Positions 34,058 through 46,084 are shown, numbered from the stretch's first letter. The stretch is 64,000 nt of DNA from Stropharia rugosoannulata (GCA_028532985.1 JANCIK010000013.1:310001-374000); one strand, 5' to 3'. The notes: generated by a model from the sequence alone, not told the origin. Numbers and translations: made by a program.

Positions 34058-36125
34058 ATGTCATCTAGGGAAAATCAGGAGAAAGCGGATGCACAGGCCG
34101 TTAAAGGTGAGTTTGATTAAGTCGCGTGAGGCTTTCTCTGTATTGACTGCGCATCAAGGAAATGGTGGAAATAAACTCATTGAAGCACTCCAAAATTATA
34201 TCATACCGTTGATAGAGGGAAGTGGCCATCAGAGCGAAGGCAGTACGTGATTTGACTTTATTGTTCAAAACTGTTTGATGCTTACTCCGCCGCATTTGAT
34301 CAAACAGATACATCAACCTCTGGACTGACTTTGGAGGCCATAGACTTGCTGGCTGCACTACAAAATTTCGTGGTTTCTCTTACAGCAGCGAAGAAATCCC
34401 CTCAAAAAATCAATGTTGTGGATCCTGAACAATGTAAGTTGCGTGCGCTATTTCCAGTTCCCTGTATAAACCTGATCCAGCTATAGTTGTAACGTCTTCG
34501 ACTTCCATTTCCAGTGAGTTCTTAGTAATCGTGTCTTTCAAAGGATTATAAACTTACAGATGGCTTCTACTATAGCCACTATATCAGAGCGGCCTCCGCT
34601 CCTGAAAGAACTCCTTGGAAAAGCACGCGATAGGGTGTTCAACAAAATGCCCATTCGGATGTTAGCTTTCAGCGAGGATGGGTCAGATATTAAGCTTGTC
34701 GACCGACCCAAAATTCTTCGGATTGTTTGGGAGAAAATCGAAGAGGATTTTTACAGTTCAAACTTTTATGACAAGCACGAGTACCTCCTTTATAAAAACT
34801 GTGGATACGCCATACTCTCCCATACCTGGCTCCGTGAATCGCCTGGTGAAGTTACATTTACACAGTGGACAACAAACTCCTTTGACAAACACCTAGAGGG
34901 CTACCGCAAGCTGGAAATGTTCTGCCGTGTTGCTGCTTTAAACCATGGCTTGACTTTGGGCTGGATGGATACATGCTGCATTGACAAGAGCAGTAGCTCT
35001 GAGCTGGACGAGTCCATCAGGTCAATGTTCCGGTGGTACCATTCAAGCGGGGTTTGCGTGACCTACCTGGCGGACACTATGGCCCTGGAGGAGATGCACA
35101 ACGACACGTGGTTCACGCGTGGATGGACACTGCAGGAACTTATTGCACCAGTAGAGATTACATTCTACGCTAAGAACTGGGAAACCATTACCTCAGGCAA
35201 GAAAGACAAACGTAACCCTGAAATATTGAAGCAGATACACCAGGCGACTACAATCACTAACCAAGAGCTCAAGGACCCATGGACTGTTGGACTTTCTCGC
35301 CGGATGCAGTGGGTGGGAAAGCGCAACGTTACGAGGGAAGAGGACACGGCGTACTCACTCATGGGCATTTTCAATGTTAGCTTCTCGACCGCGTATGGTG
35401 AAGGGGCGGACTCAGCATTCAGACGGCTTATACGAGAAATTCTCAGCGCCAACCATAACCATACGGGAGCTCTTGATCTTGTAAACTGTGGCCACCGTAC
35501 ACACCCACACAGCATATTATCTGCCGGACTTATCCCTAGAAGCCCAGAGCCCTACGCTCGCGCCATACCAGATATTAAGTGGCACATACCTTACGAGCCG
35601 GTTATATCCACTCCACTTGGACTGCGTGTGTCCGTCCTTATCATGCCTGCACTGGGGGCAGAGTCAGCAAACACCAAGAATTTCGCTCCGAGGGGAAGCT
35701 ACTATGCCATTGTCCATGACAGCCCCATCTATTCTCGGCGGTTTATAAGATCTAAAATGCCCATGGGATATAGTGCATATAACGTTCTTGACAATCGCCT
35801 CTATGACAACCAGCTTGGACTATTTACTTTCGGTGGAATGAAAGTTGTATCAAATCGAGCCAAATCCCTGATACTCGGTGTGTTGAACTTTGAAGAGTCA
35901 GCAACAGCTGTAGGATTTGCTCATGGACAAGTATGCTTTGCCGTCGTACTTAAACCCAAGAAGGAAGAGAGCGAAAGCATTGAAGAAGCCACATTCAGTT
36001 ATGTACAAACCGTAAAACCAGTCACATTCGAACTTCAATCCGTTCCTACAACAAACAAAGACATCAAAATTCTCAAGAAAGACCTTCATAGACATGGTAT
36101 GATGCTCAAAACCATGTACTTGTAG
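34058..36125 (+). CDS. HET-E: HET-domain protein, array member 5
   Basis: Exons 34058-34106, 34159-34242, 34308-34433, 34487-34513 and 34576-36125, giving 611 aa. The last exon is started at TATAG/CCACT rather than at the upstream ATG (34560) because only this choice keeps phase and aligns with HET-C and HET-D. The N-terminal blocks are NKLIEALQNYIIPLIEG and GLTLEAIDLLAALQNFVVS. HET motifs are YAILSHTWLRESPGEV (about residue 172), WMDTCCIDKSSSSELDESI and WFTRGWTLQELIAP. The spacer between PKILRIVWEKIEEDF and the HET core is about 10 residues shorter than in the paralogues. The C-terminal half ends MMLKTMYL. No disabling change is seen. Confidence 0.88.
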
Positions 36126-39100
36126 GTGAGTACGCACTTAATTTCTCAAATAGTCGATTACAAGAATTCAAGGCATTTATCAAATATCGGGACTGGATCC
36201 AGCTATTATTCATGACAGAGTAGTGCTAAACTGTTAACTGATGTGTTTTCCAGAGGCCTCAAGGTAGGTATCGAGCGTTCCAATCTAATTTAACCAAGTT
36301 AAATTTACTAACTTCTTTTACATAGCAGTCTTATCCCGGAGATATTTGACTGAAGTTGGTAGTCACGTTATTTTGTTTTTGCGGAGCAGCGGGCCTTGAG
36401 CCAAAAACGCAGGTCGTAACAGCAGGTAACTGGGCCCATGTAAAAGTCAGACGTATGTAACAAATAACCTCAATGTAACCATAGTATGATGCACACTGTG
36501 GAACGGTTTGCTTGTCAACGTAGAGTAGAGTCCGGTATCCGGCAAGCCCGGCACGGGACTTGCCGTGATGTCCACTACAGCACGTCCAGTGATGGATGTC
36601 CTGCGCATCGCCAACTCGATAACATGCAACAAGACTTGGGGCTAATATCACAGGTCTTACTGAGGAAATCATTGAAATCTTGGTATGGTCTCTAATACTT
36701 GCCCGTATCGCGACTTTTCTCAACATCATCCCCACTTCAACTCAATCTTTCTAGCAGGTTGCTGGCAGGTGTTTGCCACTTCAATTGCATTGAAATTGCG
36801 TTCAGGCCACCTGTAGCTCACTCTCCCTGAAACCGACTCAAGTCTAAGTCGTACCATGCCCGAATATCCATATTGAGTGACACTTGCTCCGCTGACCGCC
36901 TACGACTGTGCCCTGGCGTGCCAGCAAATTAATATCGTCTATCAAGAGTGCCGAGTACTGCGTGGTCCACATCTATGATTCATTACCCGGAAGGTGTTGC
37001 ATACAGAGTATCCCGATTTTAATGGTCCTGATCGCCATCCATAACCAATTTAAACTCTCCCCTTCGCCGTTCAAAGCTACTCTTCCCCAACGAAGCTTTT
37101 AAGCGCGCATGCTTTGCCTTGCAGTTCAGACGCCTACCGCACTCTATAGCCTTCGGCTCCCTCCTCCATCCGATATCACCAACAGTCTTGTTTATACTAT
37201 GTCTGCACGCCTTACATTGTAACAGTCGAAATAGGACCCCATCTCGCCTCAACGTCAGTACAACTGAAGCTGGACAACATTGTTTCAGACAAATTAGTAG
37301 CCCCTACCATTCCCTCATCAGACAGCATCATTCGGACTCTCCAAATGCTATGCCCAATGACCGGCATCGCTCCCCTCCCCCGATCCAGGCCCTGCACCAT
37401 GGACAAGACCTGCGGTCATGCTGACCAGTGCATGTCTGTTAGCAAAGTGACGGGCCATACCTGGGCCTCAAAACCACATTTGGTTAGTTAAAACCGAACT
37501 GAAGGTATGTGCTCTACTGCGAACTGAAATTATTTACCTACTGACGTCGATGCATAATTCATTGATGTAAAAGCGAAATTACAGTGGAATTACCCCCGTC
37601 TTGAGGTATCACTTCACCCAATGCGCAGTGCATTGACTAAGCACAGCAGCCAGACATGACAAACTGACTTGGATGGCTCCTCCATTCTCCCCCGCATCTA
37701 TCTCTACACGTCAGCGCCGCCTACCCACCCTGGTTCGTTTCTCAAACTTAGGCGCAACCTATCCATGCGCTCATAATCTACTCGTGCCGCATATGTACAT
37801 GTATGCATGTACAGCCCTTCCACGCCCAGACGATTCAGACCCGCTCCCCTGAGGCTCGTACTCTCTCTCCCCTGGAAGTCACCGACGCGTGTAGCTTGCG
37901 TGTAGCCTATCATGTTCTCCAACGAAACGTGACAAGGGCCTTCGCCCTTCCCTTATCTCCCTCCCCGTGCACCACTCGCATCCGAACAACCATCATCCCT
38001 GGGCGTAGTGTTCAACGAACCTCCGGGCCGACTGTAACTGCAACACCCTTCCTTCGTCCCTCCCCCCACTTGCTTTTCGACTCTCTCTCTAATATTAATG
38101 CCAACGGACCAATCAGCGACCGCTCCATATAACTAACGTGAGGTTTAAGCATGATTTTGTGGCTACAACCAGTTTACCAAGGTCACACTGCAGTACGTGT
38201 GGATCTTGGATGTAATTTAACCACACAGCTCATGCCCATGTTACTGGTCAAAAGGTTCAAGGTGCGCAAAATCAGTAGTGTATATATATTCTTCTCTAAT
38301 CAGCTATGTCAACCTGCAGTATAGTGTATGGGCCCGGTGCTTGGAGGCTCCATGGACATCTACAGATTTCCAGGCCCCCGCCGCCGTTCCTTGCTGCCTC
38401 GCTTACAAAGTGCAATCTTCCCCTCTGAATCCTCAGCCTCCTCCTTTTCTTCCTTCCTTGCATTTCTGTGCGTCAGACATCCGCCCGCTGCTCCCGCATC
38501 GTCGTCGGCCCTGCCCGTAGATCTGCGTACCTGAATATCATGTCTATTCTTTCCCTTGGAGCCCCGGTGTGCTCCACCGCACGCACCCGCAAGCCATACA
38601 TACAGCACAACAATAATTCCACTGGATACATGCTCGCCTGCGGCTTCACCCTTGCGGTTGCTGCGCTTACTCCTGACTCTTCCCGCCCACGCCCACGCCA
38701 TAAACGGGACCAGTTGCTCACCCACACGCACGCGACAGCTATACTCTACGCTAGTCATGTACATTTCCACTCGAGTCGCATGCACCAATGCATGCAGATT
38801 CCCTTACGCTACCACGCGCACCGTCCGCAGTACCGGCCCTTCCTGCTCCAGCCCTTGGTCCTCCGCATTGCCGCTGTTCCTGGTCTTTACAGTTCCCGTG
38901 CTGCGTCACCCCGGCTGGCTCAAGGGCACGCGCACGCTCAACATTCCACTCGACTACCGCATACATGCACGCTCACCCACGGCCCCGTAGGCAAGCCGCG
39001 CCGCCCGCTGCACCTCCTCTTAAGAGTACTCCACTATGTCCCATGGGTCGCCCCGGCGCTAATAGTTAGGTCACTCTCCTAGACGCTTTGCCCCGCCGCT

Positions 39101-40195
39101 CTTATGCACTTCGATTGGATCACTCACTTGGCGCTTTGCTCTATTTTATCTTGCCCTGATCGCATCGTTGTACCGAACATCTTGACTGAATCCCCCCCTT
39201 CTTTATGTGACCCCCCAGCCGTGGGACACGCTATCTCTACGCGGGCTGCGCCCCTTATACACACTGCGCGCCCAGGACCGTCAAGTACTTCGGCCTTGAC
39301 ACAGTTCTGAGGTTCACGTTTCTGCCTTTTGTGTGAGGTACGAGGGCCCAATGAACTTGTGAGTGCTTCATGCCGCCTTTTTGAAGGGGTTGTAAATTGA
39401 ATTGTGGCCTCAAAGCTCATGTTAGGAGGTAAGCGACGACGGTTTAAGACAGTGGCAAGCGTTGTACTATGAGTGAAGTGGGCCCCAATAGCGCAGATGG
39501 CCCAAGGTGGCCCAAGCACGCACGCACGCAGCCGCACACGCATGTACGTCCAACGCAAGCCCTGCGCGCACACTATGACACACACACATGCACGCACACT
39601 CAGTCGCACAAAACATTTTTTTACCAGGCGGGTACTTACAAGAACTTATTGTAAATACATTGGTACTGTCATGACTCTACTACATGTGTAAGTTATTATT
39701 TGTGAGTGTGCGGTGCGCTCTGGTGATGTGAGCCGGCCCCAACAATCTCAATACATTGCCAAGCAATTTGTGTATCAGAGCGGTAACGTCACCTGAAGGT
39801 CACCGCACTCAAAAATGCGGGTTACCTAAGGTTACCTGCGCCATGGGCCAGTCCGTGATATACTCTATATAACAGCTATTTCCATACTGAATTCCTAGCA
39901 TAGTCTTTGCAAATGAGTATGGGCCGCTGCGAAATCGGCAAACCGCGGCACGGCCCGCACCGCACGTCCACCCTGCGCCTTATTAGGATGTGTCAAATTG
40001 CAATTGCAAAACAAGTTATTATATATTTCAAAATCTGGTTCGAATTAGTGCTAAGATATCTTTTCAATTGTGAATCCACTCAAAGATATGGTATATATTT
40101 TAAACTTATGGGTGCGTGCGCCAGCGTGATGGTAGCTAGACTCCGATAGAGTATATGGTACTGAGTATGGTGTGCATAGAGACTATTTTTAGAAT
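36126..40195. other. 4-kb gene-poor spacer between HET-E and HET-F
   Basis: No supportable gene. The zone 37,680-39,100 is C-rich and codon-like only by chance (many overlapping long frames with Pro/Thr/His-rich composition). It shares strings such as ATTCCACTCGACTACCGCAT, the GCATGCA palindrome and ACGGCCC with 28,850-28,910. The stretch 39,517-39,600 has degenerate ACGC and CACA runs. It is probably an eroded repeat array. Confidence 0.5.
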
Positions 40196-40421
40196 ACGCA
40201 TTCAAGCCGCTCGCGGCTCTGCTGGAAAGCCATACAGTTTTTCTCATGCCACAAACACGATGGGCAAAATTGGCACAAAGCATTCACCGCTCTACCCGAA
40301 ACCATATCATTAGTGTCTCAGTTCATACAAGGACCCGCCGCCATCTGACCACATCGTCGCACCAGACACTCTCAGCTGTACTCGACTTGTGTATAGTGTC
40401 TAGTAGTAAACCCGAAGCAAC
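40196..40421 (+). promoter_or_regulatory. Conserved HET upstream block (HET-F), shortened
   Basis: CATACAGTTTTTCTCATGCC and ACGATGGGCAAAATTGGCAC are present, but the next string jumps straight to GCATTCACCGCTCTAC. The CACGTG-containing segment found in A, B, C and E is thus deleted. CCATATCATTAGTGTCTCAG and GTGTCTAGTAG follow before the ATG. Confidence 0.6.
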
Positions 40422-42709
40422 ATGATGTCGATGGAACATCGGACCTTAAATAGCAGAGATCCCATCAGAGGTAAGATTTAAATATTATGTGGACGATTTT
40501 TGTCTGTACTGACATCACATCGAGAGAACGAAGGGGAGAAAGTCATCCAAGCCCTACAGAATTATATCGTACCGCTCATTCAAGGAAGTAGCATCCAGGA
40601 GAAAGGCAGTGCGTAGCCCTTTATTCATTCGAAGTTGTTTGATTTTATTATTGTATTATATCCAGCACTTACACCGGCATCTGGACTGACTCAAGAGGCT
40701 GCAGACCTTCTGTCTGCACTACAGAAGTTTGTCTTCTCCCTGTCAGCAAAGCGCACATCTCATGAAGTCCCTGTAGTCGGTCCTCCTACAGGTACGCTGT
40801 TTGAACTACTTATGAGAGCACGCACAGACCGCTTTCAGGCTTAGTGAAGTCCGTATCGAGTCCCATCCCACGTAGTATGTGCCCTGTAGCAATGCTTTCT
40901 GGCTGAATATTATGTCCTTACACATGACACCTACAGCTGTTTCAATGGAGCGGCCTCTTCCAAAGTGGGTCATCGGAAAAGCACGGAACAAATCTGATTC
41001 AGAGGCAATAAACTTCATATCGAGTCCGGATCCCATCCTATGTATGTGCCCGTCAACTCTGTTTTCTGCCTAATATGTATTCATACATGAGAACTGTAGC
41101 TTTCAGTGTAGATCAAAAGCCTACCCTGCTAAAGCGCATCCTGGATAAGGCACGCGACAGGGTTTTCAACAAGATGCCAATTCGGATGTTGGCATTCAAT
41201 AAGGACGGAAAGGGAATCAGGCTTATTGAGCGCTCCGAAATCCTTCGCATCGTTTCACACAATATCGAAAAAAACTTCTACAACGACGATATATCCACGG
41301 TCGACCCGGGCACGGATTTAATGGGCTCCCGAGAGGTTCGGGAATTTCTTGCTCGACACTGTGCGTACGCAATCCTTTCCCATACCTGGCTCCGTGAATC
41401 GCCTGGGGAAGTCACATTTACGGACTGGACAACAAATAATTTTGATCCACAGCTGAATGGATACAAAAAGCTGAGAATGTTCTGTCAGGTCGCAGCTTTG
41501 AATCACGGCTTGACCTTAGGCTGGATGGACACCTGCTGCATTGACAAAACAAGTAGCGCCGAACTGGACGAGTCTATCAGATCGATGTTCCGGTGGTATA
41601 AATCGAGCTCGGTATGCGTTACTTATTTGGCGGACACTATGACTCTGAAAGACATGCACAAAGACACTTGGTTTACACGAGGATGGACGCTACAGGAGCT
41701 TATTGCACCGGAAATGATAAAATTCTACCGCAGGGATTGGAAGTGCATTGACTCTCCGGTAGATCACAACGACAAAAACAACAGCGTAATCTTAACGGCA
41801 ATCCAAAGGGCCACCACGATTACTGAGACAGAGCTCACCACTCCCCTAACGCAGACTAGTGTTTCCCGTCGCATGCAGTGGGCAGCGGCGCGAAACGTTA
41901 CACGGGAAGAAGACAAAGCGTATTCTCTTATGGGCATATTCCATGTCAGCTTCTCAACTGCGTACGGAGAAGGGGCAGAAGTAGCATTCAGTCGCCTGAT
42001 ACACAGAATTCTCAGTGCCGACCAATTCCATTCAGAGGTGCTCGATATAATAAACTAGGGCCACGGGAACGATGCATTAACCTCCTTGATTCGCGGGCTT
42101 CTCCCTACAAGTCCGGAGCACTATATGCATGCTGTTCCGCATATTAAATGGCACAAACCATACGAACCTGTTCTATCCACTCCACTTGGTCTCAGGGTCT
42201 CTGTCCTTATCATGCCTGCTTTGGGGGCAGAGTCAGCACACGACAAAAGGTTTACGTCGATAGGCGACTACTATGCAACTGCCAATATAAGCGGCTGTTT
42301 TCTCCCTGGGGCCCCAGGTTCATTGAGCCCCAAATACGCAGATAACTCCAGACAGTACAGTGACTATAATGTCCTTGATGCCCGCCTCTTTGACCGTCGT
42401 GGCAATGCAGCTTTCTCCAGGCCGTATTATGCAAGCATAACCAGCAAAACGCAGACGTTTGGCGTGTTGAATTTTAAGGAGTCGGTAACAGCTGTTGAGT
42501 TTACCTACAGTCAAGTGTGTTTTGCACATGTCCTTGAAACCACTGCAGAACAGAGCGTAAGTAACGAAGAAGCTATATTTTCAACAGCAGCCATGGCATC
42601 ACATGTTACTTTCAAGCTTCAAACCATCCATAGAACACACGTCAATATCATAATTCTCAAGAAGGATCTCCATAAACACGGTATGACATTGCGAACTATG
42701 TACTTGTAA
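40422..42709 (+). pseudogene. HET-F: HET gene with premature stop
   Basis: Exons 40422-40470, 40525-40608, 40666-40791, 40845-40871 and 41100-42709. HET motifs are intact: YAILSHTWLRESPGEV (about residue 185), WMDTCCIDKTSSAELDESI and WFTRGWTLQELIAP. A TAG at 42056-42058 stands where the paralogues have TGG (Trp of the VNWG segment). The frame is otherwise open on both sides: 414 aa before the stop, 631 aa without it. The region 40,850-41,110 contains a diverged tandem copy of the exon 4 / intron / exon 5 junction, so two candidate starts for the last exon exist. Using the first (about 40,938) runs into a stop at 41,073. The truncated product keeps the whole HET domain but loses the C-terminal half. 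It may be a dead gene or a HET-only form. Confidence 0.82.
40853..41110 (+). repeat. Diverged tandem duplication within HET-F
   Basis: TATCGAGTCC followed by CCATCC, ATGTGCCC, a TTTTCTG- or TTTCTGG-like string, TAATATGTA or GAATATTATG, ACATGA and a CTGTAG or CTACAG acceptor occurs twice, about 160 bp apart. It duplicates the exon 4 end, the following intron and the beginning of exon 5. Confidence 0.65.
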
Positions 42710-44029
42710 GAAGGTAAGTCACTGCATACTGATATCATTTAAACGACTGAAGCTGATATTTTCCGGCGAGTTCAGTGAATGTAGCCGGGGTGGCAATTGG
42801 ATGTGACTGAACTGCCTCAGCTGACTTGACTGAGATAGTCCTGGATAACCTTGTCCCGGAGATATATGATAGGGTCCGTCTCGAGTTGGGAGTTGGTAGG
42901 GAGCTGGGTTTTACTTACATTAATATGCCAAAGCTATGTGGTGACTACGGGCCATTTTATTCAGATAAAATGTAATGGCACTGTTTGTTTTGTCCCTCTG
43001 TAAGTCGGTATTATGTGTTGGCTTAAGTCCAATATCTGTTGAAATTCACAAAGGCCGTGACGGCGGGACATGGCCGGCATGAGGCAAGCAGCCGGAGCAC
43101 GAAGCCGAGAGTTCCGGACGTCCTGGAGTGTCCCGATGAATCCGGAGACCCCAAGTTGCTCCCAACGAATACGCCCAATTTCTGCGCAACCACTCTAAGA
43201 CCACTGTCAAAGAACACTGCTTTCTTATATCCTTTGTTCTGTCTCTGGAAAATACTTTCTACAAAGAAGACAGGTCTCGAGTCTCGCGCGGTAGCGCATA
43301 CGCCCTGAATGATGACAACGGTTTGAGGGAGAGCGAGATAACATCGATCACGATATCCGCTATCTTCTAACATATCTCTTATACTTATCCGCGACTACCA
43401 CAGAGAAATATCAGGAAATGAAACACAACAAATGGCACTATACTCGGCCGTATCCCGACGATATTCTCCTTCCTTCACTAGAGGTGCTGATCTTTGAATG
43501 CCGAACTTTCCTCAAATAACAACTCAAAGACAGCCCTCCTTGACTGGTGACCTCGTCTTTACCTAGTGCCAGGGCGCTTACGTTTGGTTCGAGCGCTTGT
43601 CGACCTCTGTACGCAATTACATTATCTGTTCGCAGGCAACCTTGCGCTGCGGGAGTCGTCTACAACGCCGTCCTAACACCGACGTTTTTAAAGCGCAACT
43701 CGTGGATGACATCTCTCGTGGCCACCTCTTCCGAAGACAAATGGCTTGGCAGTTTCAACCATGCTCTTGAGCCGTGACAAATATGAGTGAGAAACTCCGG
43801 CGTATTATAATTTCCTCGCGGTGCTCTCCCTAACTCCTCGACAAGATGAATTCGAAGGCCTCGGTACTTGGTAAAGCCGCTGCGAAGTATACTCTTTCCT
43901 GGAGGACATTCTGTTTCATGAAATAGGTGTTCTGTCTTTCGACCTGGAGCATATAAGAAAGATTCTGATTCAAAGAAGAATGGACATAGTTTGACCCCAG
44001 CCTGCCAGAGCCCGCCGTGCAGTACAACG
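42710..44029. other. Spacer between HET array and housekeeping segment
   Basis: No firm gene. A minus-strand frame around 43,663-43,901 reads TKYRGLRIHLVEELG and EFLTHICHGSRAWLKLPSHL, which looks protein-like but has no start, partner exons or known family. It may be a gene remnant. The ORF overlapping 44,030-44,172 on the minus strand is a shadow of the next gene. Confidence 0.4.
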
Positions 44030-44909
44030 ATGTTCTTTAATAGTTTCGTTCTCGTTATTGGCGTCGCTGTCTTAGCCAATACAGCTGTTTCAATAAACAA
44101 TCCAGTGTACATCATCACCAATGCCGAGCAGCCTTCACTCAGCCGACCGGGGCTGACCCCTGTTGGCTTCAAAAGAGCAAACGAGTGCCTCCCAGCTGTA
44201 AGCTCCCGCTTTTTTCATACCCTTTTGAGCAAACCTACTCACTGGATATGTATATATAGCTTTTCTCTACATTGGACATTGGCAAGATTATTATGTGTCC
44301 ACAGAATGACGAAAGTGAAGTCTGTTTTGAGACTCTCGACACGGCACAGCCTATTGCCAATGCTTTAGGTCTTCCTATTGACACGAGTTGGTGTGTACAT
44401 CTGCGTGAGGAGGGTTAAAGAGTATCAAAGCTGATGTTCGGTAAAGTGGTGCTGATGAAAACACGGACGACGACTGCGTTACGGACTTGCTCAAGAAGTT
44501 CGCGAAAAACAGCACCCAATCGGTACTAATCGTTTGGGTGAGCCTACCTTTTCCACAGTCTACTTGTCCCGCCATGTGCGGGGCTAATGGTTATTGTTCA
44601 GGACATTCAAGAGCTGGGTGCTCTACTGGAAGAGGACCTTGACCTCGACACAGATAATGCCGACGCTGATGACGGGATTCAGTACGTCTCCCCTCAATTC
44701 ATGTTCACTCTCACTCACTAGTTTTGGTCTATTCTAGCTTTGATCTTATTACCCTTGTGGTTAAGAGCAAAATTAAGAGTATTGTATCGCAGAACTGTAC
44801 CGATATCGACGGAATTGCGCCTGGTACCGGCCTTGTCAAGCGGAATGCCTCTAGAAATACGGACAGCAGGCGTCTGTTGAAGGCCAGGAGACTGTACGCG
44901 ACATATTAA
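44030..44909 (+). CDS. Secreted phosphoglycerate-mutase-like (histidine phosphatase fold) protein
   Basis: Five exons: 44030-44197, 44305-44390, 44447-44537, 44602-44681 and 44738-44909, giving 198 aa. The start has a clear signal peptide (MFFNSFVLVIGVAVLANTAV), so export is likely. VYIITNAEQPSLSRPGLTPV then occupies the position of the RHGE signature of histidine phosphatases, followed by KRANECLP. The catalytic RHG is replaced by TNA, so phosphatase activity is doubtful. TAQPIANALGLP, CGADENTDDDC, NSTQSVLIVW and the acidic DLDLDTDNADADDG follow. The usual segment between ECLP and the next motif is short here, so an exon in the first intron may have been missed. Similar small secreted proteins exist in mushrooms (from memory). 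The TS/CGA junction across exons 2-3 fixes that intron. Confidence 0.72.
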
Positions 44910-45115
44910 AACATCACAAGTAATGTACCGGAAGACTGCTATACTGCCCGGGTCCACGCAACCAAACGTACAACTTCAACTTGGTCTTTCAAACAATAAA
45001 ACAATAATTTGTAGTGTATAAGCATGAATGGACCATACAGAGTTAGCTTCCGATACCGTGGGAAATCGATTAAGAACCATCGACGAGCAGTTGGTACGTT
45101 GAACACCATAAAGAC

Positions 45116-46084
45116 ATGATGAGCCCAACTCCATCAAATGATCTCGACAGCTTCCGTACAGCCTTAGCAAACTCTAAACGCGTTGCTATTTTGGCCGGAG
45201 CTGGGTTATCCGCTGGATCTGGTATACCCACCTTCAGAGGACCAAATGGATACTGGCTGAATAACGACACTAAGAAGCTGGCCACCTTGGAAGGGTTTAC
45301 CGAAAACCCCGCAGCTGTCTGGAAGTTCCATCATCAACGTAGAGAAACGTGCGTTTTTGCGTCTTTTCTTAGTGTGTATATTATCATTGCGACTATCATC
45401 GACTGACTGACAGGCCAATGGATTAACAGATGTCTGAGCGCAGAACCGAATGCCGCCCACAAAGCACTGGCATCCCTTTCCGTTCCTCGCGTGCGCGAAA
45501 AGCTGCTTCCTGGACTCAAGGACCCTCAGAAACCTCCTCTCTTGATTACCCAGAATTTCGACGGTCTATCTCACAGAGCGCTGGACTCACTTGAAAGCCA
45601 TTTGTCCAGCGAAGACTTAGCGCTCGCAAAGGAAAACCTGATTGAAATGCACGGAAATGTGTTCCGGCAGACCTGCCTACAATGCAAGCATACCTCAGTG
45701 TCGACAGCGCACAACCTTGCCCAGGGCGAGCCTACAATTAGCGAACTTCCTCGTTGCGGAGGCCCCGACTGGAACGGGTCGAATCGCTACGGCCGGTGTG
45801 GCGGCGCCCTGCGCCCCGCTGTTGTCTGGTGGGGAGAGATCCCAGAGGGCATGGGCGACATCGCGCGCTATCTCAACTGGACGGATATGCTTATCGTCGT
45901 TGGCACGTCGTCTTTGGTATACCCGGCTGCCGGGTTTGCGAAAACAGTCAAGGATAGGGGCGGAAAAGTCGCGATATTCAATTTGGACGCTTCTAAGGGC
46001 GACGACGAGGCTGACTTCCTGTTTCTCGGTCAATGTGAAGTCGTTCTGCCTAAGGCGTTGGATGCTCAAGTACCCTTGGCCTAA
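45116..46084 (+). CDS. Class III sirtuin, SIRT5-like NAD-dependent deacylase
   Basis: Two exons, 45116-45348 and 45430-46084, 295 aa. Sirtuins remove acyl groups from lysine using NAD. Seen here are the NAD-binding GAGLSAGSGIPTFRG, TQNFDGLSHRAL (with Gln-Asn-x-Asp), the catalytic His in EMHGNVF, zinc ligands CLQC and two further Cys (RCGG and RCGG, 14 positions apart, a longer spacing than in human SIRT5), GALRPAVVWWGE, and the GTSSLVYPAAGF and IFNLD nucleotide-binding parts. Human SIRT5 selects acidic acyl groups through Tyr and Arg in its YHYRRE string. Here the string is FHHQRRE, so Arg is kept but Tyr is His. The C-terminal end is complete. No mitochondrial presequence is evident, because the start is only ~20 residues from the Rossmann motif. 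Confidence 0.9.

Noticed and set aside
34560..34575. ATG at 34560 as the HET-E start
   Set aside because: It would drop exons 1-4, which are clearly conserved. The acceptor at 34574-34575 keeps phase with them.
39510..39600. CRISPR-like or tandem array
   Set aside because: Only degenerate ACGC and CACA dinucleotide-type repeats. No spaced identical repeats, and CRISPR is not expected in a fungal nuclear genome.
38360..39610. Several overlapping frames of 140-200 residues on both strands
   Set aside because: They come from a C-rich, stop-poor zone. Composition is Pro/His/Thr-biased with no domains or splice logic.
43660..44172. 170-residue minus-strand frame
   Set aside because: It overlaps the signal-peptide exon of the phosphatase-like gene, and most of it is its antisense shadow. 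Only the 43,663-43,901 part is mildly protein-like.
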